Below are positions 10,753 to 23,775 of a stretch of DNA of 64,000 bases, piece after piece. Below the pieces are notes generated by a model that worked only from the letters and a program-made list of their open reading frames with translations, searched no databases and had not been told where the DNA came from. Every line of letters begins with the position of its first letter. The first letter of the stretch is position 1. Origin of the DNA: Hydractinia symbiolongicarpus (taxonomy: Eukaryota > Cnidaria > Hydrozoa > Anthoathecata > Hydractiniidae); NCBI RefSeq assembly GCF_029227915.1, contig NC_079883.1, positions 6,820,001-6,884,000 of the forward strand, read 5' to 3'. The translations under genes and the position numbers were made by a program.

Positions 10753-13700
10753 ATATTCTAAATCTTCTCGTGCCTCTAAAAATTCTTCTTCTTCCATACC
10801 TTCACCAACATACCAATGCACAAATGCACGTTTCGCATACATGAGATCAAACTTACAAGCCAATCTATCCCAAGCTTCAAATATAGCTGTTGTATTGCTT
10901 AGCATACACACAGCTCTTGAAGCTTTGGGAAATTTAACACCAGGAATAGACGTTACTGGCTGGTAGTTAATATCAACCTCAAACTTAGTTGGACACCAGT
11001 CAACAAATTGTATGGTACGTTTTGTTTGGATTTCAGCAATACTGGCATTAACATCTTTTGGTACAACATCACCTCGAAAAAGCAAACAACAAGACATGTA
11101 TTTTTCTTTGTATCGATTTTCTGTCTTAAAACATTGGTTGGTTAACTCAGCAACAGAATAATGTGTTTTATTAGAAGGATCTAGGAAAGCTTCAGATGCA
11201 TATGATACCTTAGACATGTTGAGATTTGGATGGGGAATCAAATTTTTCCGAATGTCCTCCAAATCTGCATTCAGTGAACCACCAAAACGTAACGAAGTTG
11301 TGATGCTTGACAATACTTGACTTATTAAATGATTTAATCTCGTATAAGATCTGCCCCGAGAATAAAATTTACAGACATCATAGAAAACCTCGTTATCTAT
11401 CATAAAAATGCAATCAACTAGACTACGCGAGGCATGTGCAGTAAGAATAGAATTGTACGGTTCCAAAACTAAGGTACTGATCACAGGATTTGGGTAAACT
11501 GCGAATTCTATGTTTACTTTATTTTTTCCATAATATTCCGATAATCGTTCTATTAGTAGGGAGTAAAATCCAGACCCAGTCCCTCCACCAAGGGAGCGAA
11601 AAAAAAGAAATCCCTGTAAGGAATCACATTCATCCGCAAGTTTTCTAATCTGGCCGATGGTTTGATCAACTAATTTCTCGCCAACATTGTAATACGCACG
11701 TGCATAAAGATTACCAGTGTTTTCATTTCCGTTAATGAGCTGCTCTGTTTGAAATAAGTCTCGATAGGTTCCATTTCGGATCTCATCTAAAAGTAAAATG
11801 AAACTGCGAGTGTTTTTTCCTGTGTAATAAGATATTTCTGAAAAGATGACCTTACAGCTTCGACTTCAGGAACCCTCTAATATTGGGACGACGAGAAGAA
11901 AAAGCCCCTGACTCTGGCTGGTGGGAGAAACGTTTATGGCATGTGTGCAATGCAAAAACAAAATGGCAGTACGCTATGGAGCGTATAATAAAATTGTAAC
12001 TTGTTTAAAAATCGCGTTTTGGTTAACTTGAACTAAGAAGTTATAAAGGTTCCAAGCCTCGTAAATTAGTAATAAGGTGGCAGTAACTCTTTTAAAAACC
12101 GGGAATATTTTTTTTGCACAATCAGTTACGAAAGGTTATTTTAAGACTATATATTCATATTTTTTTGTTATAACACATTTGTCACGATTTTATAGCTGAA
12201 ATACTATTATCTTTCACCAAAAATATTCAGCCTCGACAATATCTCTTTAAAACAAAATTCATGAATAATTAATTAGTTCTGCCGAATATAGTTTAAGCCT
12301 ACGCGCTTGCTTAATTGTACAGAAAGAAATGACGTAATTATTAAAGAGAAACGTTAATAACAACAAAGATGGCGCATTGTGTAGAACTTTCGATAGCATT
12401 TTCGTTTTATTTTAAAATTTTTGGACATGCTTGGTGAACCATGCAGCCATGATACGGTGTGCGGAAATCTTTTTATTTGGAATATTATTCTTTTAACAAC
12501 GTTCGATGCAGCAAGGGATGCTAACAAATAATCTTTTGAAAAAAACAAAAGTTATTGTTAAAAAAATAAGAATGAACAAAAAAAATCCGCACACCGTTTT
12601 AACAGGCTTAACCCAAGGTTCATTTAAAAACAGAAGCTGATGAAAAATAACGAGATTGTAAAAAGTTGGAGCTCGTAGAAGCCGATTTTTTTCTCGGTAA
12701 TGATACATTTGTAAATGGAAATTTCTGCTGACTCAGCAATTTTAGTGTTAAGTTAAAATCATTTTGAGAAATAGTAAAAAAAAATGGTATAAATAAAACA
12801 CTAAGTAAATAATTTAACTATTTGGACAGCTAAAAAAGGGTTACTGCCACCTTAAAGAAGTCTTCGCCTTGCATTTGCTATTAAATTTTATCATAAACAC
12901 TTTATCCCATAATATCTTTGAGAGATTTTTTATTGTTAAAAATGTTCCCCATGGAACCTATTGTTGGAGGACAGGTGCAGAGCCAGTAAACTGTGCTGCG
13001 GACCCTGTGTGTTTCCTTGTTAAAGAAATAAGTTTCTAAAATGGCTAAATGCTTTGATTCATCATATGGTATTCTTTCTGTTCCACAATATTTCAGTTAA
13101 GGCGTGAGTATACAATAAAGGTGTGACCTTTTAAAATGCTTTTAATTCACGAATTCTGAGCCATTAATGTTTATATTTATAGAAAGCTTATGTGATTTCC
13201 TATTTAATGGTATAAAAATTATTTATTTAATAAACACTGATAAAAAATGATCCCTCTTTTACAAATGAGATCTTTACAAACCTGCTAGATTCTCATGTTT
13301 GCTATTTGCTTTTTAATGATCACAATACATTGACCTAAAAACGATTTTTGAACTTTTTCTTAACATTTTTGAATTTTGAAGATATTTAGTATTAACCTCT
13401 TTCCACAATTTGTAACCTATGATCGATCGTTATACAGTGGCCAGTACAATGAACTATGCAATATTGTGTACATATATATTGTAGCAGTGAAAGCTACCCT
13501 AAAAAGACAACAAAAGTTTTTCTTCCGAATAACAACTTATATCTATTCCTTTAAATCTTGTTCAATTTATCTTCATATGTGTGGACAAGGATTTTATTTG
13601 TGGCAGCCAAAAAATAAATTTTAAGCGGGGACAAAAACTTATACTTTATTAACAAATAAATAACTATATTTCACGACTAAGTATTTATATACCTTCTTAG

Positions 13701-16700
13701 TAACATTTTTACAGAATTTTAATACGTAGGTTTTGGATGTACTTACCTGTAAATGTAAAAAAATAAGCACCATCTTTGACTCGAGATAACCAAGAGTATT
13801 ATACGTACTATAGTAGTAACAGCATTTCGTTTAACCTCCTCTGAACTTAAAAAATAGTTGTCATGATCAACAACAATAGTTTTCTCATGTTTTAAGTCCC
13901 ACCCCAATTGCACAACATACTACTGAGCTAGTTGTGGGGTATGTTATATACCATAACTAGTCGTCAACACGTGGAAAAATCCACATGTACATCTACAATA
14001 AAACACAACATTTTAATGACATGTAACGAACAATAATGTTGTGTTTTATTGAAGGGCGCACACTTACAGCTGCTTAAATCGAAGAGGCGATAACTCAATC
14101 AGATTTTGATGTCGTTATAGACGATTTTCTAAGCACTGAAGACAGAAGATCATTAAAAACTTATTTAAAAGATCCTCTCGGACTCGATGCTAAAGAATTC
14201 GACAAAGCCAAAAAATATGTCATAAAAAACTTAACTTTTAATTTTGTGCGTGTTAACCATGACAATACGGAGAAATGTATTCCATTGTTTTTGTAATATA
14301 GCCACCGGTTTGGTAAATGTCAATTATAATTAATTATAAATAATTCAGCACTCGCTTAGATGTAAACAATACTGGTATTTTTAGCAGACTGTTTTATACT
14401 TTGGGTCTAGTGTGTTGTCGTTCTGCAAAGTTTTAAGTGAAAATACCGTTTTTACGTCAGTTATATCTGTACGAACATTTTTAATATCAAAACATTGTTA
14501 GTCTTTGTTTCAGGACATTTTTTTGTTATGATGGCTAACATGTAAACTGATTTATATTGAGCAGACCAAAACAGTCGGTCTAGTCATCAAAAAATCAACA
14601 CTGTCATCATGAACTTTTATTCAGTGCGCAGCTCGCCTCTCTTTTAAAGATGACGATTTTTTTGTTAAGTGACGAAAATTTTTACTGGCGAAATTAAGGA
14701 CCGATGGGTTTTTTACCAACAAGGTATCAACAAATAACTGCACCAGACGTTTGATAATATCGATAGTATAGCATTTCTCCCAAGTATGTAGGTTAGCAGA
14801 GTGTACAGTAGTATTTATTTACACCATTTCTCCGAGCTGTAGCTAGTTAAAAGTATTTTTAAAAATCTTTGTGTAAGTTGTTTGAACAGCATTCACGAAG
14901 TTTGATAGATTAGTGTTGAATAACGCTGATAATACATTTCATCGTCAATTATAAAACTAAGCGAGTTTTTAACGATGTCTCAACTTAATTTTTCTTCTTT
15001 TTCAGTAGGTATATAAAAAGAACAGCTACAACATCTTTACACTTCATAAGATGATCAAGTGCTAGTGCACTCTCGACAGGCTTGTCTGCTAGTTTGTCTC
15101 ACTCACCTAAAATAGGGCATTTTTTAACACGTAGCATATTAAAGGCTATTTATTCTCGTCGTCAAGTATAAAAAAAGGCTTAAGGTTGTTTCTCTCACTG
15201 AAACTAACAAGCAAATTATTGAGAATGAACTTACCAATTACCAATGGTTCCATGTCAACGAAAACAGCGCGTGGGATATAATGACGGAATCTGGTCTCAG
15301 CAAAAAAAGTGTTAAACGGCTCATCATTCCTGTAGAAAGTTGTATCAGATAGCATTCGTCCGTCCGGTTCGATACCATGCTCCAAACAATACAACTCCCA
15401 ACATGCATTGCCAATTTGACAACCAGCTTGTCCAACGTGTACCGAAATACATTCACGCTAAAGATAATTAACTCCTATATATACGGAGGTGTGGCACTCA
15501 AGGGCTAAAATATGCTGATATCAGCAGCAAAAATCTGAACATCATAAGGCAGAACCACATTTTTTCAAAGTTACCCAGGGTTCCTCGACGTTGTCCATCA
15601 CATTGGCTAGCGCTGAAATTTGTGAACGAGACGCAGTTGGAAGCTAAGGAATCGTGGCTTCGAACTGAAGACATGCTGAGAAATGCCATGAGTCGTGCAA
15701 GAGAAAGGAGAGGAAGTCTTAGTAATTTTTTTTCATTGGATTTACAAGAATTTGAGGTACCCCAGAATGAGAAGTAAAGAACAGAAACGCCTTTCTGATG
15801 TCTGATGATGAGGGATGGTCACATCTGGATAATATTTATTTTGTGATTTTAAGCTACCTAGCTAATACCATGCCAGCACTTGAGGGGCACATTTGTTATT
15901 AAATAATTAAGTGATAAAGTACAAGAGCTAAATATATTAGTTTTATGAGGCTAGCTATACAAAAGATTTTTCAAGGCATTCTGTCATTTTAAATAAAGAT
16001 AGCTACTTGCTAGCAATTTGGACCTCCCATAACAGTGAACAGTAAAGACTTGAGTATATAGCTAGTTAGGTGTGCAAGGCATTGCATGTTGGTTAAATAT
16101 GTTGTCACGACAAACAGAAACCTATATTTCATAAATAAATTTCTGCAAATGTCCAGGTTTCTTTTATCGAACAGAAACCTGTTTTTCATAAATAAATATT
16201 TGTAGATTTTCAGGTTTCTTTTATGAAATAACAAAATTTTGGAAAGTATAGCCAGAAGTAATATTCGCTTGGAGCCGGAAGACGTAAAGTCTCTGTCCAG
16301 GTTAAGACTTAGTAAAGGGTAAACTGTGTGTCATACGGAGGACACTTAGTGTAATGTGTTACAAATCCAGTGGAGTGCTTATAGCATAAAGGTATAATAC
16401 ATTTTTCATAAACCAACATTCACAGGACTTATGATGAAGCCTATTGTTACTTCTGCAAAGCAAATACAGTTGTTTAGCATTTTTCATTTTGCATAATAAG
16501 TTCCTGTAGATATTCAAAAATTAATTGTGAGTGGCACCAGGCTGAGCGATTAGTGCAAGTAAACGTGTTGCAGATCCAGGTGGACAAAAAAATAACTTCT
16601 AACAACTTTGTATTTATAGAGCTGGATAAGGTATATGGTCCTAAACCTGGGACACATTTTATCTGTTTGAATTATTTTAAATCCTGAGAATCACTTTGAA

Positions 16701-19578
16701 TGTTATCTGTACACATGGCTTGTCAAAATAATATGCTTTCAAAAAAGGTTTATCGGCGTCCCCAAAAATGGCTAAATTCAGGAACTCAAGAACTATAATA
16801 GTAGCAAAAAAATTTTTTGGGTTCATTTCATCAAACTGGTCTAAAAACATAAAATACTAAGTTTCAAGTCATTATTTCAATTTTTACTGAAGTAATAGGA
16901 CTTTTACTTATTATGGTTTTAGCTTAATTTTTCATACTGCTGACACCAAAATGGCTGCAGGGACTAATCGGTTTGAAATTAATTTATATTATTTTTATAA
17001 CAACCTTTTTCTATTTATGTGTTTTTATTTTTCTGCAAAAGTTGTTCCATAGCTTATGTATATCACATTATGATAAGGACGAAAAAGTTACTGTGCGACA
17101 TGGGTTTTAAACCTTATAAATTTCCAGCGAGAAATTTGAAAACTAATAAATGACAAAATCGCAAAAGTTCATCTTAAATATTTTCAGTTTTTGTTAATGT
17201 GAAAGTAATCCACTTGAAAAGGTTTCTGAGGTTTTTTATGAAGAAATCTTCCATATTACCCATATGGGGTAACTTGATGAACAATGAGATTTCCCGCAGG
17301 TGTTCTGTAGTATGTGTAATATAATTTTAAAAACTGCGATGTAATTTTCCTCTTAAGTTTTGATTTTAAACCGAGCTAAAAAGCTCAGCCTTGTCCTTTC
17401 ATACTTAGTCTAGCTAGCTATAGCGAAAAAAATTTAATATTTAAACTTGACCTATTTTACTGAGTATTAAGTAATAAATGCTAGTTTAATCCTTAATGTA
17501 GCTATATAGGGTAGCTAAGCTACCTGTAGGAACAACATAAAACAACGTCGAGGCTGTTCTCTTTTGTAAACAAACCCAGTGGTATTTTTGTAATAAGTAC
17601 CAAAATTTATGTGTGCATTTCTTGCGCTTATGAGTGTAATCAAAGTGCCCTGTACGTAAATCCTAAAAATTTATGGCATTGGCTCACTCTTTACGAATGA
17701 CACCACATAACAAAAAAACCGTGCTTTGCTATTTCCCTTAACCTCTACCGAGATTTGGTTGTGATATATATCAGAATTAATTGTCTTTAATGTAAAAAAA
17801 CTAAGTAAACAAATGAAAAAAAAAATTGTTGTATAAATATGATATACATGAAAGCGATATATGTGAATATGCTGTATATAGATTATGGTATATGTGAAGA
17901 TGAGATGTGGAGACGATATATATAAAGATAGTATATTTGGAAATAATATATATAATATAATAGTATATGTGGAGTTGATATATATGAAAAGATGGTATAT
18001 GTGGAGATGATATATATGAAAAAAGGATATGTTAAGACGACATTTACGAAGATATTTACGTGTGATATATATGAAGGCAGTATATGTGGAGATAATATAT
18101 GAAGATAATATATGTAAAGATGTATGTCAAGATAGTATATATGAAAATGACAAGATGATATATTTAAGGATAATAAATATGTGATATTTTTTCTTCAACT
18201 TTTGCAGAAAATTATTTTACGAGTCTTCGTTAGGGGCTTCAGATGCACCGCCGACTCTTATTCACTAGCTATTTATTGTATTCCTAGATATTTAGAGAAA
18301 TATTAGAAAGTCTGAAAATTGAAATGTGTATTCTTTCATAACTCTATAATATGTACTTTCCACATTCATTTGTTTTTGCATGGAAAGATAACTTTATGAC
18401 TCTATAGAGACTTTAACCATGACAAAAACTACAAAAAAAGGTATTTTATGAATGTAAATTAAGCTGATTTAGCCTTGCTTTTTCAATACACATACAGTAG
18501 AATACCTCTAATTCAGACCCTCAGTAGGGAGTGGGTATTCGTTCAACTTTGCAAATGTGCAAGGTATCCAAAGTCTCGATAACTCGGATTTTCTTATAAA
18601 GTATGACTTATCAAGATTTTTATTTTTAGGTGAAATAGAAAAAAAGTCGGCTGTCTTTGGGTTTCGCATGAATAAGTGCAAAAAAAACAAAAATAAAAAA
18701 CACGGTAATTTGCTTTTTACTCAATTTCTTTATCATTTACAACCCAGACAACAATATTGACACAAAGGACACTCTCGTCATTTTTTAAATATGGAGAAAA
18801 ATGTGTAACAATCAATGCGCTGCAGCCTGCATGCTGCAAAGTCGCTACTTTTCAACCTCGATCCCAGGACCTGTAGCGTTTTTTTTATTTGCGTTTTATT
18901 CTTTATCAAAAAATTTACAGGCCCTGGGGTCGAGGTTGGCTATTTCTGCACACACATGGGCCAGGCGGACAGCGTTGAAAACATCCACTAGGAATTATTA
19001 TATGATATGTCTATAACGAAAAATGGCATGTCTGCTATTTACTTATCGATTCTCACCAAGTAAACACAAACAAGATATTCGCAAAACTATTTTACCATAA
19101 CGCGAGAATATCACTTTCTAATTACAGAGGACCTTCCCAATAATTTTGTTCTATTTTTTTTAAAGCTATGAACAAATTAGAACGGATATAAAAGATATTT
19201 TTAAGTAATAACGTTATAACTCTTCTTTTTATTTAACTATATACTATCACTAATTTTTTATATTCAACAGTAGCGATAATGAAGGGTTTCAAAATATTGT
19301 TTGACTCACAAAACGAGTTTGTGATAAGCCGTGATGATGTCTTCTACTTACTTCTGCCATCTTTTTTAAACATCATACATTTTATATTAAAAACTAATGT
19401 ATTCATGTTTATTTAGGTGAAATATCTCTGTGATGTTGATCAATCAAAAATATACCAGTTCTATTGTCTTCACAAAAAATGGCAAAAATGCAAATTGATT
19501 TTTTGATTTAAAGGCACAAGAAACTTGAAACAAAAGTAAAACAAAGTATTATAAAAAAACAATAAACACACTTACCAT
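10120..19578 (-). CDS. Alpha-tubulin paralogue B fused to LINE RT tail (3 exons)
   Basis: Exon 1 is the ATG (19578-19576, donor GTAAGT), exon 2 is 15457-15235, and exon 3 is 11786-10120. The joined length is 1,893 nt in one open frame of about 630 residues, against 450 for normal alpha-tubulin. The first part is a recognisable alpha-tubulin with MREC start, GGGTGSG, VDWCP and [12 protein letters not shown]. It then runs at AREDLE directly into about 210 residues of LINE reverse-transcriptase C-terminus. Catalytic residue 254 is Asp (LEDIRKN, GAC codon) rather than Glu; position 40 is Thr. Introns are long (4.1 and 3.4 kb) and full of repeats. Incorporation into microtubules with such a tail is uncertain. 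It may be a pseudogene that happens to stay open, or an expressed chimera; only transcripts can tell. Confidence 0.72.
11787..15234. other. Intron 2 of tubulin B
   Basis: The intron contains mostly AT-rich unassigned DNA. Items I can point to: a Helitron-like end at 13,957-13,996; an open frame of about 75 codons at roughly 14,080-14,296 (+) with charged, non-repetitive translation (for example [19 protein letters not shown]) that I do not recognise; and a segment at 14,780-15,120 similar to 3,100-3,310 in intron 2 of A, including a TATATAAAA stretch. The shared segment is a trace of the tandem duplication. Confidence 0.45.
13957..13996 (-). mobile_element. Helitron-like 3' end
   Basis: Read on the minus strand, arms ATGTGG and CCACGT enclose a T-rich loop, then 'gttgacga', then CTAG and T. 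It is the same terminal architecture as at 8,275-8,305 and 23,921-23,955. Only the end is recognisable. Confidence 0.5.
15468..15778 (+). other. Unrecognised open frame, about 100 codons
   Basis: In the frame running through 15,500-15,778 the translation contains [20 protein letters not shown] and later [20 protein letters not shown], ending at TAA. It has balanced amino-acid use and higher GC than its surroundings, so it may be a fragment of a transposon or of a real exon. No start codon close to the beginning is obvious and I do not recognise the family. It lies in intron 1 of tubulin B on the opposite strand. Confidence 0.25.
15790..17790. other. Intron 1 of tubulin B, unassigned part
   Basis: This is AT-rich DNA without a supported gene. 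A short imperfect direct repeat ('tttcataaataaat', then 'ttttatcgaacagaaacctg') lies at about 16,120-16,220. The short minus-strand frame through it is a by-product. Nothing else is recognisable. Confidence 0.4.
17800..18190. repeat. Purine-rich minisatellite in intron 1 of tubulin B
   Basis: Degenerate units of about 24-28 bp, of the type 'tatatgtggagatgatatatatgaag', run for nearly 400 bp. The same family sits in intron 1 of A and C. No open frame of substance. Confidence 0.65.
18853..18938. mobile_element. 86-bp MITE with 16-bp inverted ends
   Basis: The left end CAACCTCGATCCCAGG is matched in reverse by the right end (CCCTGGGGTCGAGGTTG), leaving a T-rich centre of about 50 bp. Related single ends occur at 21,822 (CAACCTCAATCCCAGGG) and at 41,895 next to the Polinton, so this is a small dispersed family of unknown superfamily. 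A few dozen bases before it, around 18,500, 'cagtagaatacctctaa' may be the end of another pogo-like element. Confidence 0.55.
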
Positions 19579-20090
19579 TTTTAAAAATTTGATACAGTTT
19601 CAGCTTTCTATGTTAAAACTATGTCCAATGAAATTGTTTGTAAAATTAAGATAGAAAAAATAAAACTGCCTTTTAAAGAAAAAAATTGTTTTCTTTAGTG
19701 AGTAAAGGTTATATTTTTGCACCAATTAAATCCTTTGTTTTTGTCACCGTTGAAGGTTGTCAAAGTTCTCTAAATATTTCACTGATTTATGACTATGTTT
19801 TGACTATATTGAAGTTGACAAACGGTACAATCTCATATCAAACTTTCATGATAGTCAAAAGAACTGTCAACAAAGTGACATGCCAAATGTTACCCCCGTT
19901 AACCCAGCTTCCACTTGTGTTCCGCCTGTTGTAATATTTGATTTATATAAAAATATCATATTAAATAAATATTTTACTTTTCTTGATTGAATTACTATTT
20001 GAGGATTTACGTAAAAAAATCATTTGATAAAAGAACGGTGGTCATTGCTCACTATTCTATAGAAAAAAAATTAAACGACTGCATAGCAAA
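19579..20090 (-). promoter_or_regulatory. Shared upstream region of tubulin B
   Basis: This is homologous to the upstream regions of A and C and continuous with the conserved 5' leader before exon 1. Conservation extends about 140 bp into intron 1 (from 19,435). It ends near a stretch like 'ggtcattgctcactattctatag', which is also present in A and C. Confidence 0.55.
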
Positions 20091-22300
20091 AAATTACGCA
20101 TCATTAATGTCGAGCATATCTGTGATTGTTACATTTTTCTTTCCCTGCGATGGTTTCTTTAAATGATATATTGAAACTTCTAATATCACTCAATCAGTGG
20201 ATAAGCCCGCTAAAAAATCTAAGTAGGCAGAAGAACAATGGAAAACATATAAGTTGTTTTAGGAGTTTTTCTGACGCCAGCAGTGCATGTACAAATTTTT
20301 TTTTGCGATATTCCTTTACCCATTGCCTGTATTATGTAACGATTGAAACGCTGATAAATAAAATGGATAGTATCATGCGCTATTTACGAACGTTTAAGGA
20401 AATATAAGGGTTCAAAAATTTTCTAATGTTAGGAAAGACCCCCAAAATATAATTTTTTTCATATAAAATTTAGGTACTCGTTGCCGTCCTGGTAAAGAGC
20501 TGAACACGTTGATCAAGAATAAGTATAGGATCGTGCACTTTGCAGCAACGGTTTCAGTGATAGTAGGGTTTAAAGGGTTTTTGATGACGTCATTAACCTT
20601 TCCACCGAAACGGATTCGGAGACCCTTGGGATTTGGGAAACGTACTCCACTTAGTGTCAGTTTGTTCCTAGTTATCCACTCGGTAAGAAATGACTGGCGC
20701 CACCACCTCGTTTCAACGTTATTTGGCTATAAAATTATAGGTGCATTGTAATCGCTTTATAAGTTCAAGTTAAGTTATTGACGTTAAATAATGTTATTGA
20801 CGTTGTGACGGTTAATTTGCCGATCAGAATTTGAGAGATAAATTTTTCGCCAGCAGTCTCTGTATTATTATAATAGACTAGCTATATACCTGTGGACGAA
20901 TCCATTGTATTTCTCTTCTAATCCATGCAACAGGCATGCAAACATCAAAAAGCAAACAACACGTCCGTGTGAATTTGAAAATCTACCTTACTCAATGATT
21001 ATAGCCTAAGCATGCACATCGCACAAGTAACAACTCAAAACTGTTCAATGAAAGAAAAGTGAACTTCGTATATATGTGACATTAAAAAGCTAAATCTAGC
21101 TACTAAAATTAATTCTCTGACAATGCGAGAAGTAAATTGGAAAATAAAGTCCAATTTTTGCAGAACGATTCCTCTTGATGAAATAAAGTTGCGTTGCACG
21201 TTTCAATATGGATAATCCCTAAGGAAAGTTGTAAAACTTTTCCCGATTACAAGGACTTCATAGAAATGTAAGGGTTAGTTTCGAGTAATGACTAATATCC
21301 AAGACTCTAAGGGGTGCAGGAGCCCAGCTGGTGTTTAATAGATGATTATAAAAACTTCGTAAGTATCATAGGCATAAAGAATACCACGTAAAAGTTTATA
21401 AAATGGCTATTTGCTGTATCATTATCCTTCCAAATTTAAAATTCTAGAAAATTAAGACATAAGAATTGTTGCAATAACAATTTTTATCCAGGGAAGTTTC
21501 TCAGGTTCAGATTGTGTAAAATTAATGTACTGTAGCTTCAAAAATAGAACCAAAATTAACATATTTCCTTCTAAATGTATTACTATTGTCAGCACCACAG
21601 TGATATAAAAAACAACAACTTGTGACAGAGATTCTTTACAGCCCTCTAAGAGTCAGTTAGTTTTGAGTTGCTTACCAATATTTTCCTGTGTTGCAAAATA
21701 TAAGGACGCAAAAGCACAAAAGTTTGTATACCTGTTGCTATCATTGTATAGGTCTTTTAATGCTGTTTAAGAGAATGTATATAATTATGTATCTTTGACA
21801 AACGGTTTCAGAGATATTGGGCAACCTCAATCCCAGGGTCTGTAGCGTTTTTTTTTATATGAGGATGAAACGCGTACGAGGCCATGCTACAACAGACTTA
21901 CTTAACCAATGAGATTGTGTGTACAGCTTTTTGAAATTATGTTAAAAAGATAATTAATGCGGAAGATTTTTTGAAGCAAAAGCAGAAGTAAGCATGCGCA
22001 TTAGATAGAAGCATAAAGCAAGCAATAAAGCAAGTCGTTCACACTTGTGTACAAGAAGTAATCTAAGATGGACGAAGAAAATAATTTTTTCGCCATTGGT
22101 CATTTATTACTAAAACGAAATATTCGTACAAAAAAAGAACGAGAAGTTAGAAAAAAAAAAATTATGGGTTAGAGAGATCTACAAACAAAGAAATGAAAAG
22201 GGAATTTACCATTAATTGGTTCAAGAGATAACATTAGGGGATAGAGAGCTGTATTTCAGGTAAGTTTCCAGGATCACTGTACTGTTTTGTTATTGACCAC
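20091..22300. other. Spacer between tubulin B and the Harbinger remnant, with repeats
   Basis: Two stretches have counterparts elsewhere in the window. About 20,530-20,790 resembles 3,580-3,830 ('gacgtcat', 'cctagttannca', 'gtgaaaaatgac', 'ttattgacg'). About 21,430-21,720 resembles 520-800. A single MITE end lies at 21,822-21,870. I find no supported gene; the short frames in the repeats are disrupted in the sister copies. Confidence 0.45.
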
Positions 22301-22380
22301 ATGTTTCTAATACAGACTCTATGTTATTTTATAGGTATGTCCGTATGTCTCCTTAATCGTTCCAATACTTATTAAACGTA

Positions 22381-23035
22381 ATGAGTCCCATCATTTTCAA
22401 AGAAGATAAAAGATTCCCCAAAGCAATTTCAGCAGCTGAACGCCTATTTTTGACATTACGTTATCTTGCCCATGTAGGTAGTCAACAGTTATTGAACTTT
22501 TCTTCCAGAATCGCTAAATCGACAATAAGCGTCATGATCAACGAGACTTGCAAAGCTATATGGGATTGTATGTGAACAGTATGACCACCAAGAACAAGTT
22601 GTGATTGGAAGCGTATAGCTAAAGATTTTGAAGATATATGGAATTTGTCACATTGTATAGGAGCTATAGTTGGAAAGCACATTTCTATTAAGGCACTGAC
22701 AAACAGTGGATCCCAGTATCTTAACTATAAAAGCTTTTTTAGCACAATTTTAATGATCTTTACTCTCGTAGGCATCTCGTAGACGGTAGTTTTGGTTCTA
22801 ACAATGATAGTGGAGTTTTTCGAAATTCAGCTTTGGGAAAAGCTTTTTTTGAAGGTGAAATGAGTTTACCAAATTTGAAGTTTTTGAAGATTCATCATCG
22901 CTGGGTAAAGTCCCGTATTTTTAGTAACTGCGATTTACATCTTCCTGACAACACAAAAAACTACTTTTTTGGTGAACATTGGTATTTCGCGCTGGCTGAA
23001 ATCCGAGAATTTCGCGCTGGCTGGAATAGTTGACT
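22381..23035 (+). pseudogene. PIF/Harbinger transposase remnant (HARBI1-like)
   Basis: In order, the pieces show a helix-turn-helix-like region (RYLAHVGSQQ, then IAKSTISVMINETCKAIW), the first catalytic block (LSHCIGAIVGKHISIKA) and the second (VDGSFGSNNDSGVFRNS). In PIF/Harbinger transposases the first block reads GxxDGKH; here the catalytic Asp is Val (GTT). There are in-frame stops just after 22,573 and a frame change near 22,790. The C-terminal third is missing. It is dead. A MADF/BESS-type accessory fragment lies 1.8 kb downstream, matching the usual two-gene make-up of this superfamily. Confidence 0.75.
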
Positions 23036-23775
23036 CCATCGTGAATAATGCACTAGTAGGAGTAATACCAGCAAAGTTTACAAGGAGAACGTCGACGTGA
23101 GATCATTGCACGAAGACGATTACTTTTATTGTAATCGCCTCCTACTCCAGGATAAAAACTACCGTACTCTGTATTAGCCGAGCTTGAGGTTCTTATTGCT
23201 TTTTTCGGTTGGGAGAACCTTTGAGATTGCTATTCAATGACGACGCAAGCAATTACTAACGTAATTTCCTATTTAACAATGTTAAGACAGAATAATAAAT
23301 ATTGAACTATCGTTGTTTGTTGTGTCATCCTTTATCTCTAAGATCTGTTTTGGGAGATGTCTCTTGTTTTTGAATTGATTATGTGGTGACTTGTTTCGTC
23401 GCGTTCTTCGAGTTCGGATTTAGTATATAAAAGAAAGAAAACAATTGTTAAGTACTGAAGTTAACGATAACAGCTTGTTGCGAGAGAGAAAGAACAGTAT
23501 TTAACTGTTGAATATATATTAAACGCGCTCTAAACAATGATGCTCGTAATTTACGCACTAATTGCAGTGCAGATCCCGAAAAGAAACTTTGTTTCCCGCA
23601 ATCTTTGAAATCGGGAAACATCGCTGTCCGAGGATCACAACCATCAACATCCGCACTCGAAATACTATGATGTCTTATGTTAATTCGATGGAAGGTGTGC
23701 ACTATGGCAATAGAATCATGTAAAAAGCCGAGGTTATGTTCCATATAGCGAAAAGAACTGGTGTTTTATTACTAC
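23036..23775. other. Non-coding stretch
   Basis: The frame at 23,448-23,744 (-) has no recognisable domain. No gene or RNA is supported here. Confidence 0.35.
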
